Shown in pieces: positions 20,022 to 29,535 of a stretch of DNA of 64,000 bases. Under the pieces are notes generated by a model, which did not search any database, had not been told where the DNA came from, and saw only the letters and a program-made list of their open reading frames with translations. The translations under genes and the position numbers were made by a program. Within the stretch, counting starts at the first letter, position 1. The number at the start of each line of letters is the position of its first letter. The DNA is from Bradyrhizobium sp. 170 (GTDB lineage: Bacteria; Pseudomonadota; Alphaproteobacteria; Rhizobiales; Xanthobacteraceae), in contig NZ_CP064703.1 of the NCBI RefSeq assembly GCF_023101085.1, positions 8,592,501 to 8,656,500 of the forward strand, read 5' to 3'.

Positions 20022-20651
20022 ATGGTGAACGCGACGCCGCAAGCCACGACCGGACAACAAGCCACGACCGGACAACAGGACGGCAGAGCGGTCCTTCTCC
20101 AACTGCTCGCGGAAGTCGCGCGCGGCAACAAATCCGCCTTCGCAAGGCTCTACGGCTTGACCCACGCCAAGCTGCTTGGAGTCGCCTTACGCATCCTCAG
20201 AGACCGGGCGCTGGCCGAGGATGTCCTGCAGGAGAGCTATCTGAAGATCTGGCGCCACGCCGCCAGCTACGATCCGTCGATCGCCTCGCCGATGACCTGG
20301 ATGGCCACCATCGTCAGGCACGGCGCCATCGATGCGTTACGAAAGCGCCAGATCGAGGCGTTCGCCAGCGACGACGAGATGTCGGCGCTGCCCTCGAACG
20401 ATCCCGATCCGGTCGACGAGATGCATCTCGCGCGGCTCCGCCCGAAGGCGCTGGCGGCGTTTGCGCGGCTGCCCGAAGACAAGCGCCGCCTGATCATGCT
20501 GGCCTATCTTAGGGACCGCAGCCGCCACGACCTGTCGATACGGCTGGGCGTTCCCGCCAACACCGTCAAGACGCATCTGCGGCGGGCGCTGCTGGAGCTG
20601 CGCGCGACGATGTTTGCATCCATCGAGGCGAGGACGCACAGCGCAGCTTAA
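20022..20651 (+). CDS. ECF RNA polymerase sigma factor, second gene
   Basis: 209 residues from the ATG at 20022 (MVNATPQATTGQQATTGQQ). Region 2: FARLYGLTHAKLLGVALRIL and LAEDVLQESYLKIWRHAASY, then SPMTWMATIVRHGAIDALRK. Region 4: LIMLAYLRDRSRHDLSIRLG then VPANTVKTHLRRALLELR. The Gln/Thr-rich N-terminal tail contains a duplicated six-residue unit. No anti-sigma gene follows; the next gene is convergent pckA. Its partner may be elsewhere, it may share the cupin anti-sigma of the divergent pair, or it may be regulated by transcription alone. Confidence 0.9.
   Translation: MVNATPQATTGQQATTGQQDGRAVLLQLLAEVARGNKSAFARLYGLTHAKLLGVALRILRDRALAEDVLQESYLKIWRHAASYDPSIASPMTWMATIVRHGAIDALRKRQIEAFASDDEMSALPSNDPDPVDEMHLARLRPKALAAFARLPEDKRRLIMLAYLRDRSRHDLSIRLGVPANTVKTHLRRALLELRATMFASIEARTHSAA
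20043..20078 (+). repeat. Two tandem 18-bp units inside the second ECF sigma gene
   Basis: GCCACGACCGGACAACAA is followed directly by GCCACGACCGGACAACAG, encoding ATTGQQ twice near residues 8-19. An in-frame repeat like this can vary in copy number by slippage, altering the N-terminal tail length without breaking the frame. Confidence 0.9.
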
Positions 20652-20677
20652 AACGAAAAGGCGGCCTCTCGGCCGCC
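20650..20677 (-). terminator. Intrinsic terminator of pckA
   Basis: On the minus strand GGCGGCC-GAGA-GGCCGCC is followed by TTTTCGTTTT, a GC stem with a tetraloop and U-rich tail. It starts 29 nt after the pckA stop and touches the stop codon of the convergent ECF sigma gene. On the plus strand there is no U-tract, so it terminates mainly in the pckA direction. Confidence 0.85.
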
Positions 20678-20705
20678 CTCGTCGTTCTCGAATGGTCCGA
20701 GACGG

Positions 20706-22322
20706 TTACTCCGCCGCGAGCTTGAGGTCCGGCGCAGCGGCGCGGATTTCGGCGTCGACCTGGGCTTCGAACTTGGCAAAATTCTTCTGGAACATGCCGA
20801 CCAGCGCACGCGCGGTCTTGTCGAACTCGGCCTTGTCCTTCCAGGTGTTGACGGGATTGAGGATCTCGCTCGGCACGCCCGGCAGCGCCGTCGGGACCGC
20901 GAAGCCAAAGTACTTGTCGGTACGGAATTCGACGTTGCGCAGGCTGCCGTCGAGCGCCGCGGTGAGCAGTGCGCGCGTGACCTTGATCGGCATCCGGCTG
21001 CCGGTGCCGTATTTGCCGCTGGTCCAGCCGGTGTTGACCAGCCAGCAATCGACATTGTGCTTGGCGATCAGCTCGCGCAGCATGTTGCCGTAGACGGAAG
21101 GATCGAGCGGCAGGAACGGCGAGCCGAAGCAGGTGGAGAATTCCGGCTGCGGCTCGTTGCCGAGACCGCGCTCGGTGCCGGCGACCTTGGCGGTGTAGCC
21201 GGACAGGAAGTGATACATCGCCTGCGCCGGCGACAGCTTTGCGATCGGCGGCAGCACGCCGAAGGCGTCGGCGGCCAGCATCACGACGTTCTTCGGCTGG
21301 CCGGCGCGGCCGGTGCGCGAGGCGTTCGGGATGAAGTCGAGCGGATAGGCCGAACGGGTGTTTTCGGTTTTCGAACCGTCGTCGAAGTCAGGCACGCGGG
21401 TGCGCTCGTCGAGCACCACGTTCTCGAGGACCGCGCCGAAGCGGTTGCTGGCGGCGAAGATCTGCGGTTCGGCTTCTTCCGACAGCTTGATGCACTTGGC
21501 GTAGCAGCCGCCCTCGAAATTGAAGACGCCGTCGTTGCCCCAGCCATGCTCGTCGTCGCCGATCAGGGTGCGGTTCGGATCGGCCGAAAGCGTGGTCTTG
21601 CCGGTGCCGGACAGGCCGAAGAAGATCGCGGTGTCGCCCTTGGGACCGACATTGGCCGAGCAGTGCATCGGCAGCACGCCCTTGGCGGGCAGATAATAGT
21701 TCAACGTGGTGAAGACCGACTTCTTCATCTCGCCGGCATAATAAGACCCGCCGATCAGGACGATCTTGCGGGCGAAATCGATCGCGACGACGTTCTCCGA
21801 GCGCACACCGTGACGTTTCGGATCGGCACGGAAGCTCGGCAGATCGATGATGGTGAGTTCGGGAACGAAATCCTTCAGCACCGACGCCTCGGGCCGGATC
21901 AGCAGCGTGCGGATGAACAGCGAGTGCCAGGCGAGCTCGGTGAAGACGCGGGTCTTGATCTGGAAGCTCGGATCCGCGCCGCCATAAAGATCCTGCGCAA
22001 ACAGCGTCATGCCTTCGGCATGCTTGAGGAAGTCGGCATACAGCGCGGAGAACTGGTCCGCTGATATCGACTGGTTGCCGGCCCACCACATGTTCTTGTC
22101 GGTGGTCGCATCGCGAACCGTGAACTTGTCCTTCGGGCTGCGGCCCGTGAACTCACCGGTATCCGCGCACAGCGCACCGTCGGCCGACAGCACGGCCTCG
22201 CCTGCCGCGAGTGAATATTGATAGAGCTGCGGCGCACCGAGATTCCAGTGCACCGACTTGAGATTTTTTAAGCCGAATTTGTCGGCGCCGAAGGCACCGT
22301 TGCGTAGACCCGTCTCTTGCAC
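20706..22322 (-). CDS. pckA: Phosphoenolpyruvate carboxykinase (ATP)
   Basis: 538 residues, the normal length. It converts oxaloacetate + ATP to PEP + CO2, the key step for growth on dicarboxylates. Motifs: [14 protein letters not shown] substrate region ([14 protein letters not shown] near residue 60), kinase-1a [14 protein letters not shown] (near 237-250) and kinase-2 GDDEHGWG after it, plus the Mn-ligand region ALNYY-like [11 protein letters not shown]. The start at 22322 gives [18 protein letters not shown]. It has its own terminator at 20650-20677. In many rhizobia pckA lies next to chvI; here two genes intervene. Confidence 0.96.
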   Translation of the reverse strand: MQETGLRNGAFGADKFGLKNLKSVHWNLGAPQLYQYSLAAGEAVLSADGALCADTGEFTGRSPKDKFTVRDATTDKNMWWAGNQSISADQFSALYADFLKHAEGMTLFAQDLYGGADPSFQIKTRVFTELAWHSLFIRTLLIRPEASVLKDFVPELTIIDLPSFRADPKRHGVRSENVVAIDFARKIVLIGGSYYAGEMKKSVFTTLNYYLPAKGVLPMHCSANVGPKGDTAIFFGLSGTGKTTLSADPNRTLIGDDEHGWGNDGVFNFEGGCYAKCIKLSEEAEPQIFAASNRFGAVLENVVLDERTRVPDFDDGSKTENTRSAYPLDFIPNASRTGRAGQPKNVVMLAADAFGVLPPIAKLSPAQAMYHFLSGYTAKVAGTERGLGNEPQPEFSTCFGSPFLPLDPSVYGNMLRELIAKHNVDCWLVNTGWTSGKYGTGSRMPIKVTRALLTAALDGSLRNVEFRTDKYFGFAVPTALPGVPSEILNPVNTWKDKAEFDKTARALVGMFQKNFAKFEAQVDAEIRAAAPDLKLAAE

Positions 22323-22612
22323 GAAGAAATCCTCCTCGAACCCGCGTTACTCGAATCGCGCGCATGTCGCTTGACGCGCTCTGTCGCGGTGACCCCTGAA
22401 TATAGCCTTCCGGCCTCGGTCCGGCGACCTAATACTGATGAACGCCGGGCTTGCCAAGCCGATCCACGCGATTTGGTTTATTCAGGCGCGAGTGGTTGAT
22501 CTGCATCAATCGTTTGCTGCAGCGCTTTTGGCGGATTTGCCGTCGTGGTTGCGCGACCATCCGTCGCTGCCTCGCCTGACCGAAAATTGCTGCGTCGCAC
22601 AATTAGAAAATT
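22323..22612. other. Intergenic region upstream of pckA
   Basis: 290 nt between the pckA start and the stop of the CHAT gene, so it should hold the pckA promoter on the minus strand. The only strong motif is a FixK/FNR-type palindrome at 22496-22509. Short plus-strand reading frames here have no SD or family features and I do not call them. Confidence 0.6.
22496..22509. promoter_or_regulatory. FixK/FNR-type box upstream of pckA
   Basis: TTGATCTGCATCAA is a 14-bp site with perfect TTGAT...ATCAA half-sites, matching the TTGAT-N4-ATCAA consensus of FixK2/FnrN regulators. Its centre is 180 nt upstream of the pckA ATG; if class II activation applies (centre near -40), the transcript would have a ~140-nt leader. 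Function is not shown. Confidence 0.6.
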
Positions 22613-25213
22613 TCAACGCGCGGCGCCCTCCCCGATCAGCGCAAACGGCCCCCAGAAGGCCGGATAGGCGTTGCGGGGTGAGGAGGCATCATTGAGATAG
22701 GCCAGCATGGCCTGCCGCAACGCCTCGGCGCGGCCGATCTTCGGATCGGCCTTCAGGCGATCGAAGGTCGAAATCGCAAGCCGCGTTGCGGCCTCCGAAT
22801 TGACCGCCCAATGCGACACCAGCAGCGCCCGCGCGCCGGCATAGAAGAACGATCGCGCCAGCCCCGAGAGCGCTTCGGCACCCGGCTTGTCGCCGGCAAT
22901 CGTATTGCAGGCTGATAGCACCACCCAATCGGCATTGAGCTTCAACTGCGCGACTTCGCTCGCGGTGAGCAGGCCGTCGTCGAACTCCGTCGGCTGTTTT
23001 GGAATGCTCAGCACCAGCGACGGTTCAGCAAGCCCTTTCACGTCGCCGGCGACGAGACCATGGGTGGCGAAATAGACGATGCCGTAATCGGCGAGCGGTG
23101 TGCGCTTGAGCGTGGTTTCGCTGGCGTCTTCGCCGAGGTGAATATCGGCCGCCGCAACACCGAGGTTTTTGGCAATCGCGTTGAGTTCGTCGGCGGTGTC
23201 GGGCAATTGCGCGAGCGCGTCCGAAAGCCGCGCGCGATCGACGCCGGCGCCCTGCCAGAAATCCGTGTAGGCGCCGGTCGCAAGGCTGCGCGCGGCGGTC
23301 CTGGCGGGACGGTTGCCATCACCGGGCTTCCCGGCGGGATTGAAAATGGGATCGCCAAAGCCTGTCATCGGCTTTGTGCTCTGCTCACTTCGCGCTGCAA
23401 ACACCCGCAGCGCTTTCAGGTTCGCGGCCGACGGCAATACCGACACCGCCTGACGCTTCAACAGCCAGGCCGCATCGCGATAGCCCTCGAACTTTTCCGG
23501 GATAGCCTTCGCCGGCTTCTCGGTCACCAGCAGATGGAACGGCAGCGCCGTCAGCGCGCCTGGCGCCACCACCAGAAGCGACGGCTTGTCCTTGATCAAC
23601 GCATCCACCGGCGCCAGCAGCGTCTCATGCAGTTCATGGGCGAGCGCCAGATCGAACAGGGCGGATTTTCCGGAAGCATCGCTCGCCTTGCCGAGATCCA
23701 GCCCGCGACGGAAGGCGGCGATCTTCTGCGACAAGGTTTCCGCAGCCTGCGGGATCGGCTTCCAGTCAAAGCTCTCGCGGGTGATCGCAATGACGTAGCT
23801 TTCCACCTCGGTGACCGCAAACAGCACCATCGCTTCGTCCCCTGACAATAGAGGCTGAATCTCCTTCACCGTCAGCGGCGATGGATTCGACAAAGCTGCG
23901 TAATCGGGAAATTCCGCGGAGAGGGTCTTTTGCAGTGACGCCCGCTCGATCGAAATAGCGGCAAGCCGGGCGCGGGCGCGCTGCTCGGCGGCCGGGTCGC
24001 GCTTCGCGCGTTCCTTCGAGACGGCCACCACGATCGACTTGTCCAGCGCTTCCGCCTCGGTGGCGATATCCTGATCGCGGCGCACCAGTTCTGCGAGGCG
24101 ATCGCTTCCCGCAGCCAGCCGTACCGCCAGCTTGTTCACGGCGGAGGCAACCGACGACTGGGTACCGCGCTGGATCACATGGAGCATATCGTTCACGGCT
24201 TTGTCGCGCGGCATCAACTGCCGGCGCTCCGCGTCTGCCAGCACCGGAAGGGCGGCGCGGGGTTGCGCGCGTCCGTTTCCGATCAGCCGCTGCACCAGCG
24301 GCAGCGCATCGCCGGGGCGGCCCGACGCCTGATAGAACGCCGCCAGATTGTTCGTCGACGTCGCGGTATCCGGATGGTCGGGGCCAACGGCGCGCTCACG
24401 GATCGCCAGCGCCCGCTCGAACAACGGCTGGGCCTCGGCGTAACGGCCCTGCCGTTCATAGAGGTCGGCGAGATTGTTCAGCGAGCGCGCCACATCAGGA
24501 TGCTCGCGCCCCAGCACCTTCTCGCGGATCACCAGCGACCGCCTGATCAGCGGCTCGGCCTCGGCATAGCGACCCTGAACCTTCCCGACCTGGCCGAGAT
24601 TGTTCAACAGCGTCGCCACCGCGGGATGCTCCGGGCCGGCGGCCTTTTCGTAGATAGCCAGCGCGCGTTTGAACAACGGCTCGGAATCGCCGTGGCGGCC
24701 GAGCTTCTCGTAATGCGTCGCCAGATTGTTCACGGATTGCCCGAGGTCCGGATGACCGCTCCCCAGCGATTTTTCGCGGACCGCCAGCGCGCGTTTGAAC
24801 AGCGGCTCGGCGTCGGCAAAGCGTTGCTGCCGCTGATACAGCGCGGCCAGATTGTTCAGCGCAGCGGCGATCTCGGGTGAGTCGAGACCCGTCGTCTTCT
24901 CCAGAATCGCGATGGCTCGCTTGAATAGCGGCTCGGCTTCGCTGTCCCTGCCCTGGTTGCCGTAGGCCTGCGCCAGATTATTCAGCGCAGCGCCGACGTC
25001 GCGATGCGCGGGATCGAATTTTTTCTCGAGGCTTTCGACTTGTGCCTGCGCCAGCGCGACAGCTTCGGCATATTTGCCGGCGCGGCCGAGCTCATTGATT
25101 TTGGCGCTGAGCGCGGCGATATCGCCTTTTTGCGCCAGCGACGGCGCGGAAGGGCAGGTGCCCGACAACAGCGCGAGGCACACTGAAAATATCAATCGAT
25201 TGCGGGATTTCAT
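22613..25213 (-). CDS. Secreted TPR-CHAT (caspase-like) protein
   Basis: 866 residues. A signal peptide (residues 1-28, ending PSLAQ) is followed by six or seven 42-residue TPRs of the kinesin-light-chain type (about 70-330, e.g. ALNNLAQAYGNQGRDSEAEP). A helical linker with basic and acidic stretches leads to a C-terminal CHAT domain (about 560-866). The caspase-like dyad is present: His718 in YFATHGLVAG and Cys769 in VVLSACNTIAG, with RSFFYAGARALLVSHWAVNS after it. CHAT domains are peptidases of the separase/caspase clan. A signal peptide implies periplasmic action, unlike cytosolic CHAT defence proteases. It has no obvious partner gene; it lies between pckA and the HugZ-like gene. Confidence 0.9.
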   Translation of the reverse strand: MKSRNRLIFSVCLALLSGTCPSAPSLAQKGDIAALSAKINELGRAGKYAEAVALAQAQVESLEKKFDPAHRDVGAALNNLAQAYGNQGRDSEAEPLFKRAIAILEKTTGLDSPEIAAALNNLAALYQRQQRFADAEPLFKRALAVREKSLGSGHPDLGQSVNNLATHYEKLGRHGDSEPLFKRALAIYEKAAGPEHPAVATLLNNLGQVGKVQGRYAEAEPLIRRSLVIREKVLGREHPDVARSLNNLADLYERQGRYAEAQPLFERALAIRERAVGPDHPDTATSTNNLAAFYQASGRPGDALPLVQRLIGNGRAQPRAALPVLADAERRQLMPRDKAVNDMLHVIQRGTQSSVASAVNKLAVRLAAGSDRLAELVRRDQDIATEAEALDKSIVVAVSKERAKRDPAAEQRARARLAAISIERASLQKTLSAEFPDYAALSNPSPLTVKEIQPLLSGDEAMVLFAVTEVESYVIAITRESFDWKPIPQAAETLSQKIAAFRRGLDLGKASDASGKSALFDLALAHELHETLLAPVDALIKDKPSLLVVAPGALTALPFHLLVTEKPAKAIPEKFEGYRDAAWLLKRQAVSVLPSAANLKALRVFAARSEQSTKPMTGFGDPIFNPAGKPGDGNRPARTAARSLATGAYTDFWQGAGVDRARLSDALAQLPDTADELNAIAKNLGVAAADIHLGEDASETTLKRTPLADYGIVYFATHGLVAGDVKGLAEPSLVLSIPKQPTEFDDGLLTASEVAQLKLNADWVVLSACNTIAGDKPGAEALSGLARSFFYAGARALLVSHWAVNSEAATRLAISTFDRLKADPKIGRAEALRQAMLAYLNDASSPRNAYPAFWGPFALIGEGAAR

Positions 25214-25313
25214 GCGGGCTTTCGCTGGTCACCTTTGCGCGGGCTTGCCTTAGGTCGCGCAAAGGCGCGCGCCCGTTCAAATCCCCGCTCGGTAACAGCA
25301 GCGTTAACCCTTG

Positions 25314-26048
25314 TTAGCCTTGGGCCCGCGCCTCGCCCGCCAGCCGCACCAGCATCTTGCGCAACGCCATGGCGCTGGTGACCCGTTCCGGGAAATCGAG
25401 CCGCAGCGTCGCGCTGCCGGCCTGCATGTCCATGCCGTCGGGGTCGCAGCCGGTGCAGCACCAATCGGCAGGCTCTGCCCCCAGCAGCCTGGTCGCATAG
25501 AGGTTCATCGCATCGCGGTGATCCTCATTCATATGCTCGACCGCGCCCTGCTCGGCTTCCAGCAAATCGGCGGCGTCGCCGATTTCGGTCAGAAATTGCT
25601 CGGGCTTGAGGTCGATAATGCGGCCAAAACCGGCGACCAGATGCAGGCCTGACGGGGCGATCCGAAAGAACGAAAAGTCCTTGAAATCGACAAAGGCTTC
25701 CGCCGATGGATGGGCGTTGAGGTAGCGCCGGCGCAGGATTTTTGCAGCCTCGCCACTGGCCTCCTCGGCCCGGCCCGCCAGCATGATCCGCGCGCCCTCC
25801 AGGGGATCGCCGGCGGCGCGCTCGTCCAGCATCAGCGAGACCCTGCCGTCGCCGAGGATGTTCTTCGTATGCAGAGCGAGTCTCGAAATCAGCAGGATCG
25901 GCGAGGCGTCGGCATGGCTGGCGACGTTAACCAACGAACAGTAGGGATCGCCGCTTTCAGGCATAAGGGTGGCGAGCGCGCCCTGCCGGCTGCGCCGCAG
26001 CAGCGAACGGGCGAGTTTAGAAGCATCAAAATCTGCGGCGGGCTGCAT
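25314..26048 (-). CDS. HugZ-like FMN-binding split-barrel protein with DUF2470 domain
   Basis: 244 residues. The N-terminal pyridoxamine-oxidase-like barrel (ARSLLRRSRQGALATLMPES, then DPYCSLVNVASHADASPILL and LALHTKNI) spans about 10-150. The C-terminal DUF2470 region carries HMNEDHRDAMNLYA and CDPDGMDM. This arrangement is shared by HugZ haem oxygenases and by uncharacterised flavin-binding relatives; haem use is unproven. The ATG at 26048 is clear. It is divergent from chvI and lies next to chvI in many relatives as far as I recall. Confidence 0.85.
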   Translation of the reverse strand: MQPAADFDASKLARSLLRRSRQGALATLMPESGDPYCSLVNVASHADASPILLISRLALHTKNILGDGRVSLMLDERAAGDPLEGARIMLAGRAEEASGEAAKILRRRYLNAHPSAEAFVDFKDFSFFRIAPSGLHLVAGFGRIIDLKPEQFLTEIGDAADLLEAEQGAVEHMNEDHRDAMNLYATRLLGAEPADWCCTGCDPDGMDMQAGSATLRLDFPERVTSAMALRKMLVRLAGEARAQG

Positions 26049-26264
26049 GGTTCCTTTCCGGCCATCTTATTGCAAAAAGGGGGTTTTCTCCACCAGACAG
26101 GGTGCTATATGGGGGACAGTGCATATCCGCGGGAACGTTTTGCGGAACTCGGTCACACTTCAGCCCAGCTTGCATTGCTCGTTGACCGTGTACGAAGCCC
26201 ATTTATGCGGCGTCTGGCTGACTTGCCCGCCGTTTAAGCCACTCTCTTATTCGAAAGCAGGCTC

Positions 26265-26966
26265 ATGCCCACAATCGCCCTGGTCGATGATGACCGCAAC
26301 ATTCTCACTTCCGTGTCGATCGCGCTCGAAGCCGAAGGCTATCGCATCATGACCTACACGGATGGTGCATCGGCACTGGACGGCTTCCGCACTTCGCCGC
26401 CGGATCTTGCTATCCTCGATATCAAAATGCCGCGCATGGACGGCATGGAAACGCTACGCCGGTTGCGACAGAAGTCCGATCTGCCGGTGATCTTCCTGAC
26501 CTCCAAGGATGAAGAGATCGACGAATTGTTCGGCCTCAAGATGGGTGCCGACGATTTCATCCGCAAGCCGTTCTCGCAGCGCCTGCTGGTCGAGCGCGTC
26601 AAGGCCGTGCTGCGGAGGGGCCAGCCCAAGGATCCGACCGCCGTGCCGAAGGAGCCGGATGCGCGCGCGCTCGACCGCGGCCTCTTACGAATGGATCCGG
26701 AACGTCACACCTGCACCTGGAAGAACGAGCCGGTGACGCTGACGGTGACGGAATTTTTGATCCTGCAGGCGCTGGCGACCCGGCCGGGTGTGGTGAAAAG
26801 CCGCAACGCGCTGATGGACGCGGCCTATGACGATCAGGTCTATGTCGACGACCGCACCATCGACAGCCACATCAAGCGGCTGCGCAAGAAGTTCAAGGTG
26901 GTCGACGACGATTTCGAGATGATCGAGACGCTGTACGGCGTCGGCTATCGCTTCAAGGAAGCCTGA
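26265..26966 (+). CDS. chvI: Two-component response regulator ChvI
   Basis: 233 residues, OmpR/PhoB class. The receiver domain (2-120) has phospho-acceptor Asp52 in [13 protein letters not shown], the acidic DDD at 8-10 and the switch TSK motif with KPF. The C-terminal winged helix ends [20 protein letters not shown] then [10 protein letters not shown]. ChvI responds to acidity and envelope stress and controls exopolysaccharide, motility and symbiosis genes in rhizobia. It is the first gene of a cluster with chvG, hprK, EIIA(Man) and HPr, 98 nt before chvG. Confidence 0.95.
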   Translation: MPTIALVDDDRNILTSVSIALEAEGYRIMTYTDGASALDGFRTSPPDLAILDIKMPRMDGMETLRRLRQKSDLPVIFLTSKDEEIDELFGLKMGADDFIRKPFSQRLLVERVKAVLRRGQPKDPTAVPKEPDARALDRGLLRMDPERHTCTWKNEPVTLTVTEFLILQALATRPGVVKSRNALMDAAYDDQVYVDDRTIDSHIKRLRKKFKVVDDDFEMIETLYGVGYRFKEA

Positions 26967-27064
26967 TCTGCGTTCTGCGGGCGGAAGTGCCGACTGACAC
27001 ATCCGCCCGTTCGGCGTAGAAGCGTAGAATTACAAAGCGGCGCATCACAACCGGCAGCTGGCCA

Positions 27065-28882
27065 TTGCTAGATCGAACGCAGCCCGATCCCAGCCTGAAC
27101 CACGAGGATGCTTCTGAGCTCCCCGAGCGGGATCGCGTTGCCGAAATTAACCCGGGCGAGAAGGGCTGGCGGCGGCCGCTCGGCTGGCTGCGCCGGGCCG
27201 GGCAATTCTTCTTCGCGCTGTCCTTCTCCAGCCTCACGCGCCGAATCGTTTCGCTCAACCTGGCGGGCCTCGTCGCCCTGGTGGCGAGCATTCTCTATCT
27301 CTCGCAATTCCGCGCCGGCCTGATCGACGCGCGCGCGCAGAGCCTTCTGGTGCAGGCCGAAATCATCGCGGGCGCGATTGCCGCCTCCGCCACCGTCGAA
27401 ACCAACACCATCACCATCGATCCGGACCGCCTGCTCGACCTCAAGCCCGGCGAAAGCTACGGCGCGCCGGACGAATCATCCGGGTTGGATTTTCCGATCA
27501 ATCCGGAGCGCGTCGCGCCGGTGCTGCGGCGGCTGATCTCGCCGACCAAGACCCGTGCACGCATCTATGGCGGCGACGGCGGCATGATCCTCGACAGCCG
27601 CAGTCTCTACGGCCGCGGCGATGTGTTGCGCTTCGAACTGCCGCCGCCTTCGACCGAGAAGCCGGGCTTCGTCGAGCGCGCCACGATCTCGATCCGCACC
27701 TGGCTCAATCGCGGCGATCTGCCGCTTTATCGCGAGCTCGGCCCCGAGAACGGCAAGGGCTACCAGGAAATCGTGCAGGCACTCGACGGCGTCAAGAGCA
27801 GCATGGTGCGGGTCAACGACCGCGGCGAAGTGATCGTCTCGGTCGCAGTCCCGGTGCAGCGGTTCCGCGCCGTGCATGGCGCGCTGATGCTCTCGACGCA
27901 GGGCGACGACATCGACCAGATGGTGACCGCCGAGCGGCTGGCGATCCTCAAGGTCGGCGGCGTCGCCTCCGCGGTGATGATCGTGCTGTCGCTGCTGCTG
28001 GCGAGCACGATCGCAGGTCCGGTGCGGCGGCTGGCCGACGGCGCCGAGCGCGTCCGCCGGCGCATCCAGACCCGCGTCGAGATTCCCGATTTCACCCGCC
28101 GCCGCGACGAGATCGGCCATCTCTCCGGCGCGCTGCGCGACATGACCAATGCGCTGTATAGCCGCATCGAGGCGATCGAGATGTTCGCCGCCGACGTCGC
28201 CCATGAATTGAAGAATCCGCTGACCTCGCTGCGATCGGCGGTGGAAACGCTGCCGCTGGCGCGCAACGACACCAGCCGCGCGCGCCTGCTCGAGGTGATC
28301 GAGCACGACGTCAAGCGGCTCGACCGGCTGATCTCGGATATTTCCGACGCCAGCCGCCTCGATGCCGAATTGCAGCGCCAGGACATGGCGCCGGTCAATG
28401 TGCGGCGGCTGCTGACGACGCTGGCTTCAGTCGCCAACGAGACCCGGCTGGGTCATGACGTCGCAGTCGAGGCGCGCTTCGAGGGGCGCGGCGCAACCGA
28501 CACGTTCTCGGTGCCGGGCCATGATTCGCGGCTTGGGCAGGTGATCTCCAACCTGCTGTCCAACGCGCAATCCTTCTCCAATCCCGGCGGGAAGGTGCGC
28601 GTCACCTGCCGCCGCGTGCGCTCGGAAATCGAAATCGTCGTCGATGACGACGGGCCGGGCATCGGCGAGGACGCGCTGGAGCGCATCTTCGAGCGCTTCT
28701 ATACCGACCGGCCGCATCAGGGATTTGGCCAGAACTCGGGCCTGGGCCTGTCGATCTCCAAGCAGATCATCGAAGCGCATAACGGGCGGGTCTGGGCGGA
28801 AAATCGCCACGGCCCGGCCGATGGCGACGGCAGGCCGACGGTGGTCGGCGCACGGTTCATCGTCAGGCTGCCAGCGCCATGA
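27065..28882 (+). CDS. chvG: Sensor histidine kinase ChvG (ExoS)
   Basis: 605 residues from the TTG at 27065; a conserved rhizobial length. A cytosolic N-terminal tail is followed by TM1 (about 68-88), a large periplasmic sensor domain, TM2 (about 295-320), then HAMP. The DHp box FAADVAHELKNPLTSLRSAV places the phospho-acceptor His near 380. ATP-binding boxes are NLLSNAQSFS, DDDGPGIGED and GLGLSISKQIIEAH. It phosphorylates ChvI. In Sinorhizobium and Agrobacterium the periplasmic repressor ExoR binds this sensor. The stop overlaps the hprK start (ATGA), so the two are coupled. Confidence 0.95.
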   Translation: MLDRTQPDPSLNHEDASELPERDRVAEINPGEKGWRRPLGWLRRAGQFFFALSFSSLTRRIVSLNLAGLVALVASILYLSQFRAGLIDARAQSLLVQAEIIAGAIAASATVETNTITIDPDRLLDLKPGESYGAPDESSGLDFPINPERVAPVLRRLISPTKTRARIYGGDGGMILDSRSLYGRGDVLRFELPPPSTEKPGFVERATISIRTWLNRGDLPLYRELGPENGKGYQEIVQALDGVKSSMVRVNDRGEVIVSVAVPVQRFRAVHGALMLSTQGDDIDQMVTAERLAILKVGGVASAVMIVLSLLLASTIAGPVRRLADGAERVRRRIQTRVEIPDFTRRRDEIGHLSGALRDMTNALYSRIEAIEMFAADVAHELKNPLTSLRSAVETLPLARNDTSRARLLEVIEHDVKRLDRLISDISDASRLDAELQRQDMAPVNVRRLLTTLASVANETRLGHDVAVEARFEGRGATDTFSVPGHDSRLGQVISNLLSNAQSFSNPGGKVRVTCRRVRSEIEIVVDDDGPGIGEDALERIFERFYTDRPHQGFGQNSGLGLSISKQIIEAHNGRVWAENRHGPADGDGRPTVVGARFIVRLPAP

Positions 28883-29403
28883 TGACGCAGGGCGCGAGCG
28901 TGCACGCCTCCGCGGTGCTGGTGGGCGATCGCGCCGTGCTGATCCGCGGGCCCTCAGGCGCCGGCAAGTCGCGGCTGGCCTTCGATCTGATTCTCGCCGG
29001 ACGCGCCGGGCAGCTCCCGCCGGCCGTTCTGGTCGGCGATGACCGTGTCCATCTCGACACAGTGGACGGACAATTGTGGGTCCGGCCGGCGCGGGAACTG
29101 GCCGGCCTGATCGAGATTCGGGGCCTCGGAATCCGCCGCTGCGACTTCGCCATTAAGGCTATTGTCGGCATTGTGGTCGATCTCGCGGCCGGCGATGCGG
29201 AGCGGCTGCCGCCGCCGGAAGCGCTCTCTACCGACCTAAATGGTGTTTTGTTACCGCGAATCCCTGTTGGAATGGGCTATGACCCCCTCCCGCTGATTGC
29301 AGCCACCCTGATGACAACCGCAAGTTCAGCTTCCGTCCAACCTTTGGATGATTGTTCGAAGGGGATTGGTAACCATATAAGCCCCAATATCGCCACCGAT
29401 TAA
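28879..29403 (+). CDS. hprK: HPr kinase/phosphorylase, short alphaproteobacterial form
   Basis: 174 residues, consisting only of the catalytic P-loop domain; the N-terminal domain of Firmicutes HprK is absent, as usual in alphaproteobacteria. Walker A IRGPSGAGKSRLAFDLI is at about 22-38, with VLVGDDRVHL and the LAGLIEIRGLGI signature following. It phosphorylates a regulatory serine of HPr, linking PTS state to carbon or envelope signalling. Its ATG overlaps the chvG stop. The last ~45 residues beyond PVGMGYDPLPLIAA are variable. Confidence 0.92.
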   Translation: MMTQGASVHASAVLVGDRAVLIRGPSGAGKSRLAFDLILAGRAGQLPPAVLVGDDRVHLDTVDGQLWVRPARELAGLIEIRGLGIRRCDFAIKAIVGIVVDLAAGDAERLPPPEALSTDLNGVLLPRIPVGMGYDPLPLIAATLMTTASSASVQPLDDCSKGIGNHISPNIATD

Positions 29404-29535
29404 ACCGGCACAGGCCTCACTGTTTACCGCCAAGTACTGGAACAATAGCCAAGATGCCCTCTTGCGCGGGGCCTCTGGATGGTCAAAGTGGCGCGTTCGT
29501 GCGGTGCACCAAAAAGCACCCGCGAGGAGTTTCCG

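Noticed and set aside
22438..22695. Plus-strand frame near the FixK-type box
   Set aside because: It runs into the CHAT gene on the opposite strand, has no SD and the residues are typical of antisense translation.
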